From contig NZ_JACIBT010000001.1 of the NCBI RefSeq assembly GCF_014195445.1, positions 248,001 to 312,000 on the forward strand: a DNA stretch of 64,000 nucleotides. Direction: 5' to 3'. Source of the DNA: Garicola koreensis (GTDB taxonomy: Bacteria > Actinomycetota > Actinomycetes > Actinomycetales > Micrococcaceae). The notes beneath the pieces were generated by a model. That model was not told where the DNA came from and ran no database searches. It worked only from the letters and a program-made list of their open reading frames with translations. Positions 15,719 to 26,400 of this stretch are shown here, in pieces. The position numbers and the translations under genes are program-made. Every line of letters starts with the position of its first letter. The first letter of the stretch is position 1.

Positions 15719-18700
15719 ATGCGCCAGAACAGTGAGCGCTGGCACGTCGTCTCCGAGTCGGAGTTCGTGCACGAACGCGAGGGGCTTGGCCACGTCCGTG
15801 ATCTCCTACCTGACCGGGGCCCGTTCCACGCCTGGAGCAATTTCGAGTTTCGGGATCACCAGGGGCGCTGGGCCGAAGTCGACTTGCTCGTGCTGGGCGA
15901 GGGTCGGTTGCACCTCGTCGAGCTGAAGCACTATCAAGGTCCGATATCCGGCAACGCGTACCGCTGGCAGCGTGGTCAGCGGTCCGAGGACTCCCCACTG
16001 CTCGTCGCGCGGCGAAAGGCCCAGCGGCTCGCGAGCGTCCTCAAGGACGCGGCTCGCAGGATCGGCATGGACCCCAGCGCAGTGCCGTTCGTGCAGGAGT
16101 CGATCTTCCTCCACGCGGACAACACTCAGTGCTTGCTGACGGAGAGCGATAAGACTGATCTGTTCGGGCTCGATGGTTATGAGGACGCCAGCAACCTCCC
16201 GAGCATCGCTGATCGGCTTCTCGAGCCTGATCGGCGGCGCCACGATCGGCCGGGGTTGACTGAGGACGCATTTCTTGAGGTCGTCGAGGCTGCTGGTTTC
16301 GCCGTCCGTCGGGAGCGCGAGGTCGGCTCGTGGCGGATCATCGGAGCCCCACTGAACGAGGGCGATGGCTGGCAGGACTGGCCCGCCGAGCACCGAGTTG
16401 CTCGAGAGCAGCGCGCCAGGATTCGGTTCTTCCTGGTCGCGGACGGTTCCTCCGCGGCCCAGGTGGAGGCGCGGCGGCAGCTGGTCTCCCGGGAGTTCTC
16501 CCTCACGTCCCGGCTCCGTCACGACGGAGTCTTGAGTCCTCGTGACCTGGTCGATCACGAGCTCGGTGCCGGGCTCGTGTTCCCCTACGACCCCGATGGT
16601 CAGCGACTCGATCTCTGGCTCGCCGATAGGGCCCCTGACCTGTCCCATGCGGACCAGGTCGATCTGGTCCGGCAGCTCGCTGAAGCTTTGCAGTACGCGC
16701 ACTCCAACGGCATCGTCCATCGGGGCCTGAACCCCATGGCGATCACTGTGCACGGTTCTCAGCGGGACGGTTCTCAGCTGAAGGTGGGCAACTGGCAGGT
16801 GGCAGGTGCTGTCGACGACGCCACGAACAGCATTCTGGAGACTCAGGGGACGGCGACGCGTGTCTTCGGCCTGCTCGACCGTGATCGGTCGGACCGAGGG
16901 GAGCGGTTCGCCGACTCCTTTGTCGCGCCGGAAGGCCAGTGGTCACCTCACGCGCACCGGGTCAAGCTCGACGTCTTCGCCCTCGGAGCTGTCGCGTATC
17001 TTCTGGTGTCGAACCAGGTTCCCGCGACGAGCGCAGTTGACCTCAAAGAGCGGTTGGCTCGTGATGGGGGCCTTGATCTGGCCGCCGACCTACCTGAGGC
17101 TCCTGCACCGCTCCGAGAGCTCATCCGCGATGCGACCCGCCCCCAGGTGTCCCAGCGTCTGCGTGACGTCCCGGCGTTCCTCGAAGGCCTCAGCCACGTC
17201 GAACGAGCACTCTCGGCTGGTGAGACGAACGTCGATGTGGATCCATTGGATGCCGCGCCGGGCACGTTCCTGGGCGATCGGTTCGAACTGGTGCGACGGC
17301 TCGGTTCTGGCTCGACTGCCGTGGGACTGCTCGTCATCGACCACCAGGCGAACGAGGCCCAACGCGTGCTCAAGGTTGCTGTCGACGACGCTGCAGGTCA
17401 GCGCATCTATGACGAGGCCGAAGTGTTGTCTGCTCTGCGGGGGAAGAAACACCCACGCCTCGTGCGGTTGGTGGAGAAGTCTCCCCTCGAGGTGGGCGGA
17501 CGGACCGCGCTGCTCTTGGCGTCTGCCGGGGAGAAGACGCTCGGAGATGAACTGCGGGATCGGCGCCGGCTCTCATTGGACCTGCTCGACCGGTGGGGAA
17601 CTGACCTCCTGGAAGCTCTTGTCGGGCTCGATGAAGCCGGAGTCGACCACCGAGACATCAAACCGGCCAACCTCGGAGTCCGCGAGCAGCGCAGCGACCG
17701 GGCTAAGCATCTTGTATTGTTCGACTTCTCCCTGGCACGTGCCAGTGCGGCCACGGTGAAGGCCGGTACACCGCCCTACCTCGACCCGTTTTTGGGCACC
17801 GGCTCTCGGAGCCACTGGGATTCGGCTGCTGAACGGTATGCCGTCGCCGTGACCCTGTTCGAGATGGCGACTGGCAATACTCCGGTGTACGGCGATGGAC
17901 AGTCGGATCCTGGCTCGATCCGAGAGCCGGCCACCATCGAAGCAGCGGCCTTCGACCCCACGGCGGCTGACGGGCTCGTCGCGTTCTTCACCCGCGCGCT
18001 CGACAGGGACGCCAAGCAGCGCTTCGGCACGGCCGCAGAGATGCTCGCGGCGTGGCGCAGTGCGCTGTCGGCCACGACCACCACGACGCCTGACGACGCC
18101 GATGAACTCGCTCAGCAGGCCACGCCGGGGACCTCACTGTCGCAGTCCGGGCTGACCCCCCGGGCTCTCTCGGCTCTTGAGCCGTTCCGCCTGGAGACGG
18201 TGGGCGACCTGGCGGCGCTCGACACCGGCAAACTCAGCCGATTCTCAGGGATCGTCGATGCAACGAAACGCGAGATCCGCACGCGGGCGAAGCAATGGCG
18301 CGAGCGCTTCGGCGACAGTCTGCCGGTGGCCGGTGCGGACGAGGACCAAGAGACAGTTCGCCCGGATGACCCGCTCGTCGCCCCGGTCGCGACGGCGAAG
18401 CTCTTGGTCGAGTCTGCCGGGAGCGAGCGGGCAGCTGCGCGGCGAACCGGCGCAGAGGTCCTCCTCGGACTGTCCGGACGTGCCCCGGCTTTCGGCACCC
18501 TGGGCGAACTGGCCGGGCCACTCGAACTGGGCGGTTCGCCGCAGGTCTCCCAGTTGCTCGCCGCGATCCGGGACGGGTGGACTGCCAACGCGACCGCCAC
18601 GTCCATCCTTGATGACATCGCTGATCAAGTGCTCGTGACCTTAGACGGTTTGGACGGAGCCGCTTGGGCCGAGACCGTCGTCAACTCGATGGCACCGGCA

Positions 18701-19924
18701 GAGGCAGTTGAGCGTGACCGCCGAGTCATTGCTGGCCTGGTTCGTGCCGCCTTGGACAGGACGGACGACAAGGCGAAGGGCGCTGACGAGGAGTCTCCGA
18801 TCGCACGGCGGCGTCGGCGGTCAGATTCCCGCCTGATCCTTGCCGTGAGACCGTCATTGGCTGCGGTGGCAGGTCCCCTTGGTGAGGTGGCCGACCAGTT
18901 GGTGACTGAGGCGCGCGACGTGGGTGACGCGGTCCTATCTCGTGGTCGGGCAGCTGCTGTGCTTCGAGCACATTGGACTGGCGATCTGCTGAACCTCGAC
19001 GATGTACGTCTCGTCAGGTTGGCTGCACGGATGTCGGACAGCGCGGCCGCTTCGACATCGGGTGAGCTGTACTCACGCGAGATGCCATCTGCCGACGCCG
19101 TCAGGTTGGCGCTGGGCGCCACCATCCCCTCTCAGGAGTTCACCGTCGCGGATGTACACAAGATTGTGCAGGTGCGATTCCCCGGTGTCGCCGATCTGCC
19201 ACGACGCCCGGACCTTGATGACGTCCTGCGTCAGGCGGGCACCGGACTCGAGTGGACGGGCAACGGTTATGCGGTTCCCTCCAGCCACTCGGACACCACA
19301 TTCGTGACGAAAACCCATCACACCACGATTCCTGTGGGACGGGCCGACGGAAAACAGCCAGAACGTCTTGTTCGAGAATTGCGAGAGAGCGTCGGCGCAC
19401 GCTCGTTCCTGGCGATCGGTATCCCAGCGCGGCAGGTCGAACGGACAACATCAGATCTGCTGTCGACGTACGGCGGTGTCCAGGTCAACGTCACCGACCT
19501 CCTTTTGGGAGGATTGCGGTCCCAAGCTGAAGAGAAATCAGTCCCGTGGGACGCCGTGTTGGCAGCAGACGCCGCTGAGTCAGGCACGCGTGCCGCTGAC
19601 GGACTCGCTGCATTGGTGCGTCAGTCGATCTCGACGATCGAGACTGCAATCGCCGAAGCGATGGAGTCTGCCTCCGAGGCCACGCAGCCGGTGGTGGTGA
19701 CCGACGCGGCGCCCCTGGCGCGCTACGGGCACCTCAGGGTGATCGCCCGGCTCGCGGACGTCGCTCAGCACCGGTCGAACGCCGTGTGGCTGATCGTGCC
19801 CCAGGGGCCGGAACCTGGGGCCCATCTTGACGGCACCCCCATCCCTCTGTCCTATTCCTCCCAGTTCCTGAACCTCGACAATCGCGTCGCCGTTCCGGCG
19901 GCCGCCGAAGGAGAAACGCAGTGA
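15719..19924 (+). CDS. pglW: BREX type 2 serine/threonine kinase PglW
   Basis: 1401 aa, the usual size for PglW. The N-terminal NERD nuclease-related domain has Asp55, Glu68 and Lys70 (ELK). Two kinase-like domains follow. The first, about 200-480, has HRGLNP at 334-339 in place of HRDLKP, so it lacks the catalytic Asp and is probably a pseudokinase. The second has a glycine loop RLGSGSTAVG near 527, Lys552, HRDIKPAN from His644, and DFS at 669-671 instead of DFG. A helical region near residue 810 (GLTPRALSALEPF) resembles helix-hairpin-helix. ATG 15719 follows a GGAGG. Pgl kinases are thought to control the phage-growth-limitation response in Streptomyces; here it heads the operon and its stop overlaps pglX by GTGA. 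Confidence 0.92.
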   Translation: MRQNSERWHVVSESEFVHEREGLGHVRDLLPDRGPFHAWSNFEFRDHQGRWAEVDLLVLGEGRLHLVELKHYQGPISGNAYRWQRGQRSEDSPLLVARRKAQRLASVLKDAARRIGMDPSAVPFVQESIFLHADNTQCLLTESDKTDLFGLDGYEDASNLPSIADRLLEPDRRRHDRPGLTEDAFLEVVEAAGFAVRREREVGSWRIIGAPLNEGDGWQDWPAEHRVAREQRARIRFFLVADGSSAAQVEARRQLVSREFSLTSRLRHDGVLSPRDLVDHELGAGLVFPYDPDGQRLDLWLADRAPDLSHADQVDLVRQLAEALQYAHSNGIVHRGLNPMAITVHGSQRDGSQLKVGNWQVAGAVDDATNSILETQGTATRVFGLLDRDRSDRGERFADSFVAPEGQWSPHAHRVKLDVFALGAVAYLLVSNQVPATSAVDLKERLARDGGLDLAADLPEAPAPLRELIRDATRPQVSQRLRDVPAFLEGLSHVERALSAGETNVDVDPLDAAPGTFLGDRFELVRRLGSGSTAVGLLVIDHQANEAQRVLKVAVDDAAGQRIYDEAEVLSALRGKKHPRLVRLVEKSPLEVGGRTALLLASAGEKTLGDELRDRRRLSLDLLDRWGTDLLEALVGLDEAGVDHRDIKPANLGVREQRSDRAKHLVLFDFSLARASAATVKAGTPPYLDPFLGTGSRSHWDSAAERYAVAVTLFEMATGNTPVYGDGQSDPGSIREPATIEAAAFDPTAADGLVAFFTRALDRDAKQRFGTAAEMLAAWRSALSATTTTTPDDADELAQQATPGTSLSQSGLTPRALSALEPFRLETVGDLAALDTGKLSRFSGIVDATKREIRTRAKQWRERFGDSLPVAGADEDQETVRPDDPLVAPVATAKLLVESAGSERAAARRTGAEVLLGLSGRAPAFGTLGELAGPLELGGSPQVSQLLAAIRDGWTANATATSILDDIADQVLVTLDGLDGAAWAETVVNSMAPAEAVERDRRVIAGLVRAALDRTDDKAKGADEESPIARRRRRSDSRLILAVRPSLAAVAGPLGEVADQLVTEARDVGDAVLSRGRAAAVLRAHWTGDLLNLDDVRLVRLAARMSDSAAASTSGELYSREMPSADAVRLALGATIPSQEFTVADVHKIVQVRFPGVADLPRRPDLDDVLRQAGTGLEWTGNGYAVPSSHSDTTFVTKTHHTTIPVGRADGKQPERLVRELRESVGARSFLAIGIPARQVERTTSDLLSTYGGVQVNVTDLLLGGLRSQAEEKSVPWDAVLAADAAESGTRAADGLAALVRQSISTIETAIAEAMESASEATQPVVVTDAAPLARYGHLRVIARLADVAQHRSNAVWLIVPQGPEPGAHLDGTPIPLSYSSQFLNLDNRVAVPAAAEGETQ

Positions 19925-22900
19925 GCGCACGCGACACGTTGACCGCTGAGCTGCGAGCCGAAGTGCTCCACCTCGAAGATGACCTGCGCGCGCGGGTCAC
20001 TTCCCAGCCTGAGGTGGAGGCGGCCTGGCGCGACGAGTACGAGGCCTCTCGTGCCTCTGAACGGACATCGGCGACGTGGGAAGCCTGGGTCGATGAACGG
20101 GTGACTCTCGCCGCTGTGGCGTGGGCCCTCACCACAGTCTTCGTTCGGTTCTGTGAGGACAACGACCTCGTCAAACCGGTGTGGATCACTCATTCGGGAG
20201 CGCGACACGCAGAGGCTCTCGATGCCCAGCAGCACTTCCTTCGTGAAGCCGCGCGGACGAACCCGGATATCACCGACCGGGAGTGGCTTCTCGAGGCAGT
20301 GGGGTACCTGCGTCAGTTGCAGGCGACAGCTGGTCTGGTGGATGGGAACTCACCTATGTGGCTGGTGCAACCCTCCGGCGATGCGGCAACCAGACTCCTC
20401 AACTTCTGGCGGGAGCGCGACGACGACGGCGTTCTGCTCCGGGATATGACGGATGCTGACCTGGACACCCGGTTCCTCGGGGACCTATATCAGGAGATCT
20501 CTGAGGATGCTCAGAAGCGGTTTGCGCTGCTTCAGACCCCAGTCTTCGTTGAAGAGTTCATCCTCGATCGCGCTCTTGAACCTGCGCTCAACGAGCGTCC
20601 GCTCGAGGGCTTCAGAGCGATCGATCCGACGTGTGGCTCCGGACATTTTCTGCTCGGCATTTTCCATCGTTTGTTGGACCGGTGGCACCGCAAGGCCCCC
20701 AATATGGACGAACGTGAACGTGTACAGACGGCGCTCGACGCGGTGCATGGTGTCGATATCAATCCGTTCGCTGTGTCGATTGCTCGGTTCCGGCTGACGG
20801 TGGCCGCGCTCCAAGCCTGCGGCATGATGAGTCTCGAAGAAGCGCCAGCGTTCAAGTACCACTTGGCAGCAGGCGACTCGCTCCTGCACGGTCTTGCTCA
20901 GGAGGAGCTCGACTTCGGGGCTGAGATGGCATCCGACCGGGTGGCCGCCAACTTCGCCTACGCCACCGAGAACTTGACTGAACTCAAACGGATCCTTCGT
21001 AACGGGCAGTATGACTGTGTGGTCGGCAACCCTCCGTACATCGCGGTTAAGGATGCCTCGCTGAATGCTCTATACCGACGTCGCTACCCTGTGGCCTGTA
21101 AGGGGCAATACCATCTCTCTTCTCCATTTACGGTCAGATTCTTCGAGCTCGGCCATCCCTCTGGCCGGACTGGTCTGATCAGTGATGACGCTTTTATGAA
21201 GCGAGAGTTTGGTGTACCTCTCATTGAGAAGTTCCTTGCGTCCAAGGACTTGGAGCTAGTTGCAAACACATCGGGTGCATATTTGCCCGGCCATGGGACC
21301 CCAACGGTGATTCTGGTAGGACGAAATAGAGCTCCCAGGGCAGGTAGCGTTCGTGCTGTACTTGGGGTGCGGGGCGAACCCGGTGTGCCAGATGATCCGT
21401 CACGCGGACTCGTATGGACGGAGATGTTGCAGAATGTCGACGACCCCACATGGGAAGGCGAGTTTGTTGCGGTTCGAGACGTTGCCCGCTCGACTCTAGC
21501 TGTGCATCCCTGGCAGTTGAAGGGCGGCAGTGCAGCTGAGGCAAAAATGGCGCTCGAGGCAAGTTCGCAGCCCCTTTCAAGCCTTCTTGTTTTTCCGCCG
21601 GGCCTGGCCATCCGAGCTGGATCTGATGATGCCTATACCGACCCTGGCCCGTTGGTGCGGCGGGAGGTTGGCTCATACCTTCGCCCGTTTGTGGTGGGGG
21701 CAGGGGTGCGAGATTGGGGGGTTTTCGTCGGGCAAAGGGTGTTGTATCCGTACGCCTCGGAAGGGCCTGCAGATGCCAAGCTTGAGGGCGCCCTCTGGCC
21801 TCTGCGGACAACCCTGGCGGCACGCAAGACCTTCCAGGGTTCTATGGCGGATAGCGCACTACATTGGACCGAATACCAACAGCACACAAAATCGGCATAT
21901 GACACTCCAGAATCATTGGTGATTGCGAATATATCTACGCATTTGGAGTGTGCATTTCACGAACAGCCGGGGGTGTTCAAGGAAACGGTTATTGTCTTGA
22001 AGTTGAGGGAGGGTAGTCCTGACGCTGGCGTTCAAGCTGTACTGAACTCAGCGGCCGCAAATTTCTGGCTGAAGCAGGTCTGCTACCCCAAGGGAGGGGA
22101 CAAAAAGGGTGGAAAGGGGGCTCGCGTGACAGGGGAGGCATGGGAGGAACGCTACTCGTTCAATGGCACTAACATCGCGGAGATTCCCATGCCAGTGTAC
22201 TTGCCGTCAGTCTCCGGCGAACGCCTTCGATCGCTTGCATCAGAAGCTGCGGCGACTACACCGCAGTCGATCGTCGAAGGCGAGACAGCGCCTACCGCCG
22301 ACGAACTTTCTGATGCCTCAGTCAAATACGCTGGACTGCGAGCCGAGATGATCTCCCGGCAGGAGGAGCTGGACTGGGAAGTTTATCGTCTGTACGGGAT
22401 CGTTGATGAGGATTTGACCTACTCCGGCGATGATTTGCCTGGCCTTGGGAAGGGGCAACGAGCATTCGAGATGGTTTTGGCGCGAAGAATGCGAGATGGC
22501 GCAGAGACTTCTTGGTTTAGTCGCCACGGTTCGACGCCAATCACTGAAATTCCAGAACATTGGCCAAAAGCTTACCGTGAACTAGTCCAGAAGCGGATAA
22601 GCCTTATTGAGTCAAGCAAGTTCATTAATCTGTTGGAACGGCCAGAGTACAAACGTAGGTGGGTGACCGATCCATGGGAGCAAAAGGAGCGCTCACTGCG
22701 GGATTGGTTGCTTGATCGGCTGGAGCACCGGGCGTTTTGGTTCGACTCCCATGGCCGACCGGCTCCGCAGAGCGTCGCCACGCTGGCCGATGAGGTGTCT
22801 CGTGACGCGGACATGGTGGCAGTTCTCGCTCTGTGGGAGGGCCGGCCTGACGTGCCCGTCGTGAAGAGTCTGGAGTCTCTGCTCGCTAACGAGGCTGTGC

Positions 22901-23478
22901 CGTACCTGGCGGCCTACCGCTACAAGGAGCCCGGACTGCGGAAGCACGCCGATTGGGAGTCCACGTGGGAACTCCAGCGCCGCGAGGATGCCGGTACGTA
23001 CAAACCAGCGCGCAAGGAGCTGGGTGGCGACGGGCCGATCCCGGTGCCGCCGAAGTACAAGAGCAGTGACTTCCGCAAGCCTGAGTACTGGGCGCATCGC
23101 GGCAAGCTCGACGTGCCCAAGGAGCGTTTCATCCTCTATCCCGACGCTGGTCGCGAGACCGATCCGACCCCGATGCTGGGCTGGGCGGGTTGGGACCACG
23201 CTGAGCGAGCCCTGGCGATCGCAATGTTGATCCAGCAGCGGGAGTCCGACGGTTGGGAAGACGAGCGTCTGGTGCCCCTCGTCGCTGGGCTGGCCGAGGT
23301 GTTGCCGTGGGTGCAGCAGTGGCACGACGAGCCGGATGATCGGTTCGGCGGCGCTAATCTGGCCGAGTTCATGGCCGAGCAGCTCGAGGAGCGGATGACG
23401 CAGGTAGAGGCGACAGCCGACCAGTTGAAAGCATGGCGACCGGCACCGGCGAAGAAGGGACGGAAGGCGAAGGCATGA
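19921..23478 (+). CDS. pglX: BREX adenine-specific DNA methyltransferase PglX
   Basis: 1185 aa N6-adenine methyltransferase that in BREX systems marks self DNA at a non-palindromic site. AdoMet-binding motif DPTCGSGHFLLG starts at Asp235; catalytic NPPY starts at Asn370. The region about 400-900 (DNA 21.1-22.6 kb) corresponds to target recognition and is visibly poorer in G+C-ending codons than both flanks, suggesting exchange of the specificity part. GTG 19921 overlaps the pglW stop by four bases, with AAGGAG upstream. The stop overlaps pglY by ATGA. The sequence is intact, so the host DNA should be modified. Confidence 0.95.
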   Translation: MSARDTLTAELRAEVLHLEDDLRARVTSQPEVEAAWRDEYEASRASERTSATWEAWVDERVTLAAVAWALTTVFVRFCEDNDLVKPVWITHSGARHAEALDAQQHFLREAARTNPDITDREWLLEAVGYLRQLQATAGLVDGNSPMWLVQPSGDAATRLLNFWRERDDDGVLLRDMTDADLDTRFLGDLYQEISEDAQKRFALLQTPVFVEEFILDRALEPALNERPLEGFRAIDPTCGSGHFLLGIFHRLLDRWHRKAPNMDERERVQTALDAVHGVDINPFAVSIARFRLTVAALQACGMMSLEEAPAFKYHLAAGDSLLHGLAQEELDFGAEMASDRVAANFAYATENLTELKRILRNGQYDCVVGNPPYIAVKDASLNALYRRRYPVACKGQYHLSSPFTVRFFELGHPSGRTGLISDDAFMKREFGVPLIEKFLASKDLELVANTSGAYLPGHGTPTVILVGRNRAPRAGSVRAVLGVRGEPGVPDDPSRGLVWTEMLQNVDDPTWEGEFVAVRDVARSTLAVHPWQLKGGSAAEAKMALEASSQPLSSLLVFPPGLAIRAGSDDAYTDPGPLVRREVGSYLRPFVVGAGVRDWGVFVGQRVLYPYASEGPADAKLEGALWPLRTTLAARKTFQGSMADSALHWTEYQQHTKSAYDTPESLVIANISTHLECAFHEQPGVFKETVIVLKLREGSPDAGVQAVLNSAAANFWLKQVCYPKGGDKKGGKGARVTGEAWEERYSFNGTNIAEIPMPVYLPSVSGERLRSLASEAAATTPQSIVEGETAPTADELSDASVKYAGLRAEMISRQEELDWEVYRLYGIVDEDLTYSGDDLPGLGKGQRAFEMVLARRMRDGAETSWFSRHGSTPITEIPEHWPKAYRELVQKRISLIESSKFINLLERPEYKRRWVTDPWEQKERSLRDWLLDRLEHRAFWFDSHGRPAPQSVATLADEVSRDADMVAVLALWEGRPDVPVVKSLESLLANEAVPYLAAYRYKEPGLRKHADWESTWELQRREDAGTYKPARKELGGDGPIPVPPKYKSSDFRKPEYWAHRGKLDVPKERFILYPDAGRETDPTPMLGWAGWDHAERALAIAMLIQQRESDGWEDERLVPLVAGLAEVLPWVQQWHDEPDDRFGGANLAEFMAEQLEERMTQVEATADQLKAWRPAPAKKGRKAKA

Positions 23479-26400
23479 GCAATTCCTCGAAGAAGACGCT
23501 GCTCCGAGATGTCATCAGCATCCCTGAGCGTGCCGGGGCCGACGACTACGTCCTCCGACTCACTGAGGGCGTCGGGGAAGGGCGTCTCGACACCACCATT
23601 GAGGACTACGTCGTCACGGATGCGCTCACTGAGGCATTCGACCAAGCACTGGATCTGGTGGCCACCTCGCTGAAAGATGGCACCAGTCGGGCGTCGTTCC
23701 TCTCCGGGTCATTTGGCTCCGGTAAGTCGCACTTCATGGCGGTGCTCTACGCACTCCTGGGTCACAATCCCACTGCTCGTGCCAAGCCCGAGCTCGCTCC
23801 AGTCGTCCAGCGGTACGATGGCGAGCTTCAAGGCAAGAAGGTCCTGCGACTGGCATTCCACTTCCTCGACTCCGACAGCATCGAACAGGCCATCTTCTCT
23901 GGATACGTGAACCAGGTCGCCGAGCTGCACCCGGAAGCGCCCCTCCCTGCAGTGCACCAGAGCGACCAACTTCTTGATGATGCTGATGGTTGGCGAGCGA
24001 AGATGGGAGACGACGCCTTCCTTGCGGGACTCAACAAGTCCGACGTCGCCGGTGGTGAAGATGACGTCTGGGGCAAGGTGCTGCAAGAGGGCACCTGGAC
24101 GTCCGAGTCCTACGATCGCGCCCGTACCGCGGCCCCGGACTCTGAGGATCGGCAGCGACTGGTCTCGGCCCTGGTCAACACCTATTTCAAGGCCTTCACC
24201 CGCGGCGCGGAGTTCGTCAGCCTGGACGAGGGGCTGGCCGTCATCAGCAATCATGCAAAGTCGCTCGGCTACGACGCGATCGTGATGTTCCTCGACGAGC
24301 TCGTGCTGTGGCTGGCGTTCCGGGTTCGGGACGCCGAGTTCTTCGGGCGTGAAGCGCAGAAGCTCACCAAGTTCGTCGAGTCCGGTGCTGGCCAGCTGGA
24401 CATTCCTCTCATCACCTTCGTCGCTCGCCAGCTGGACCTGCGCAAGTACTTCGTCGAATCGGGTGGAGGTACAGGCTCCCATCAGGAGGCGCTCGATTCG
24501 GCGTTCCAGCACCAGGAAGGTCGCTTCCGCACCATCGTGCTTGGGGACGACAACCTGCCGTATGTCGCTGAGAAGCGCCTGCTGAAGCCGGTCTCCGGGG
24601 AGGCTCGCCGAACCATCGATGATGCGTTCAACGGGCTCGACCGTCGTGAATACCTGTGGGATGTGCTGCTGGACGGCATCAACAACGATGAGGGGACCAA
24701 GGGCGCCGACCGGCAGGCGTTCCGGCGGACGTACCCATTCTCCCCGGCTTTGGTCTCGACTCTCCGGACGCTCGCCTCGGCGATGCAGCGTGACCGCACG
24801 GCCCTGAAGGTGATGCAGCAACTGCTGGTCGATCAGCGCGACCACCTCACCGTCGATGACGTGATCCCCGTCGGTGACGTATTCGACCTGGTCGTCAACG
24901 GCAATCAGGCCATCACTGAAGACATGCGAGGGCGCTTCCGCAATGCCCTGAAGCTGTACGAGGAGAAGCTCCGCCCCCTGCTGCTGCGCGAGCACCGGTT
25001 CGACGACGCGGACGTCGAGGGCCTCGCTCCCGACCACGTCTTCCACGCTGATGACCGCCTGGTGAAGACTCTGGTGCTGTCCGCGATCGCACCTGAGGTG
25101 CCGGCACTGCGGGAGCTCACACCAGGACGGCTGGCTTCGCTGAACCATGGTTCGATCGTCAGCCCCCTGCCGGGCCAAGAAGCGACCACGGTGCTGTCCA
25201 AACTGAAGAAGTGGAACGGCGAGGTCCCGGAGATCCATATCTCCGGTGACAGTCGGAACCCGACGGTCCGACTCCGGATCTCCGAGGTCGACTACGAGTC
25301 CGTGGTCGAGAAGGCCAAAGGCGAAGATAACGAGGGGCGTCGTCGTGAAGTTCTCAAGAACATCGTCTGGGAGGAGTTCGGGCTCGAACAGATCGACGGT
25401 GATGTCACCGGTATCAGCAGGCAGAACCGGATCTGGCGAGGCTCTCGGCGTGAAGTGGAGGTGATATTCGCGAATATCCGCGATCGCACATGGCTGGCCG
25501 ATGAGATGTTCGAAGCTGGGTCCGACACGTGGCGGTTTATCATCGACTACCCCTTCGACGAACACGGGCACGGCGTCCGGGAGGACGACCAGCGGCTTGA
25601 CGACCTGCGGAACAAGGGACTCGACACGCGCACCGTGGCCTGGGTGCCGCACTTCTTGTCGGACAAGCGCCAGCGCGAGCTCGGTCGACTGGCTGTCCTC
25701 GACTGGTTGCTCGGTGGGTCAGGGGATCGTTGGACCTCCATGTCCAGCGACCTCGCACCGGCAGACCGAAGTCAAGCGAAGATCATTCTTGAGAACCAGC
25801 GTGATGCACTCCGAGAGAGGATGCGCGGCGCCGTCCAGGAAGCATACGGCGCCGCTCGTGCGACGACCGGCAATCTGGACGTCGACGAGGCCCATGAGCG
25901 CGTGTTGATCTCGCTTACCCACGAGTTCACCCCGCAGGCCCCGGTCGGGCACGACTTGGAGGCAGCATTCACGAACCTGGTCGACCAGGTCTTCTCCGCG
26001 GCATTTCCCGGGCACCCCAAGTTCGAACCCGAGGATGCCGAAGTCAAACCCCGCGAGCTCAACGCTGTACTGGACGCGGTCAATGAGGCGCAGCAGGACC
26101 CCGACGGTCGTGTCTTTGTGGAGTCGGCGCGGCGAGACTCCGTACGTCGTATCGCCAACGAGCTCGGTGTCGGGCATATGGGGGAGACGCACTTCCTCTT
26201 CGGCGCCGACCGGTTCCCGTGGCAGATGACGTTCGCCAAGGCGATGGGAGCTGCTGAGCTGGAGCAGACTGACGTGATCGACGTCGCCACTCTCCGTCGT
26301 TGGATCCGCGAGACCACACCTGCCCCCGGGCTCCGTACTGAGGTCGCCGATCTGGTCATCTGCGCGTGGGCGATCCTCCAGGGGCGTGCCTGGTATCGCT

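Noticed and set aside
23709-25652. 647-codon open frame on the minus strand
   Set aside because: It lies wholly inside pglY, which has clear motifs and a coupled start. Long antisense frames are expected in GC-rich coding DNA, and this one has no recognisable domain.
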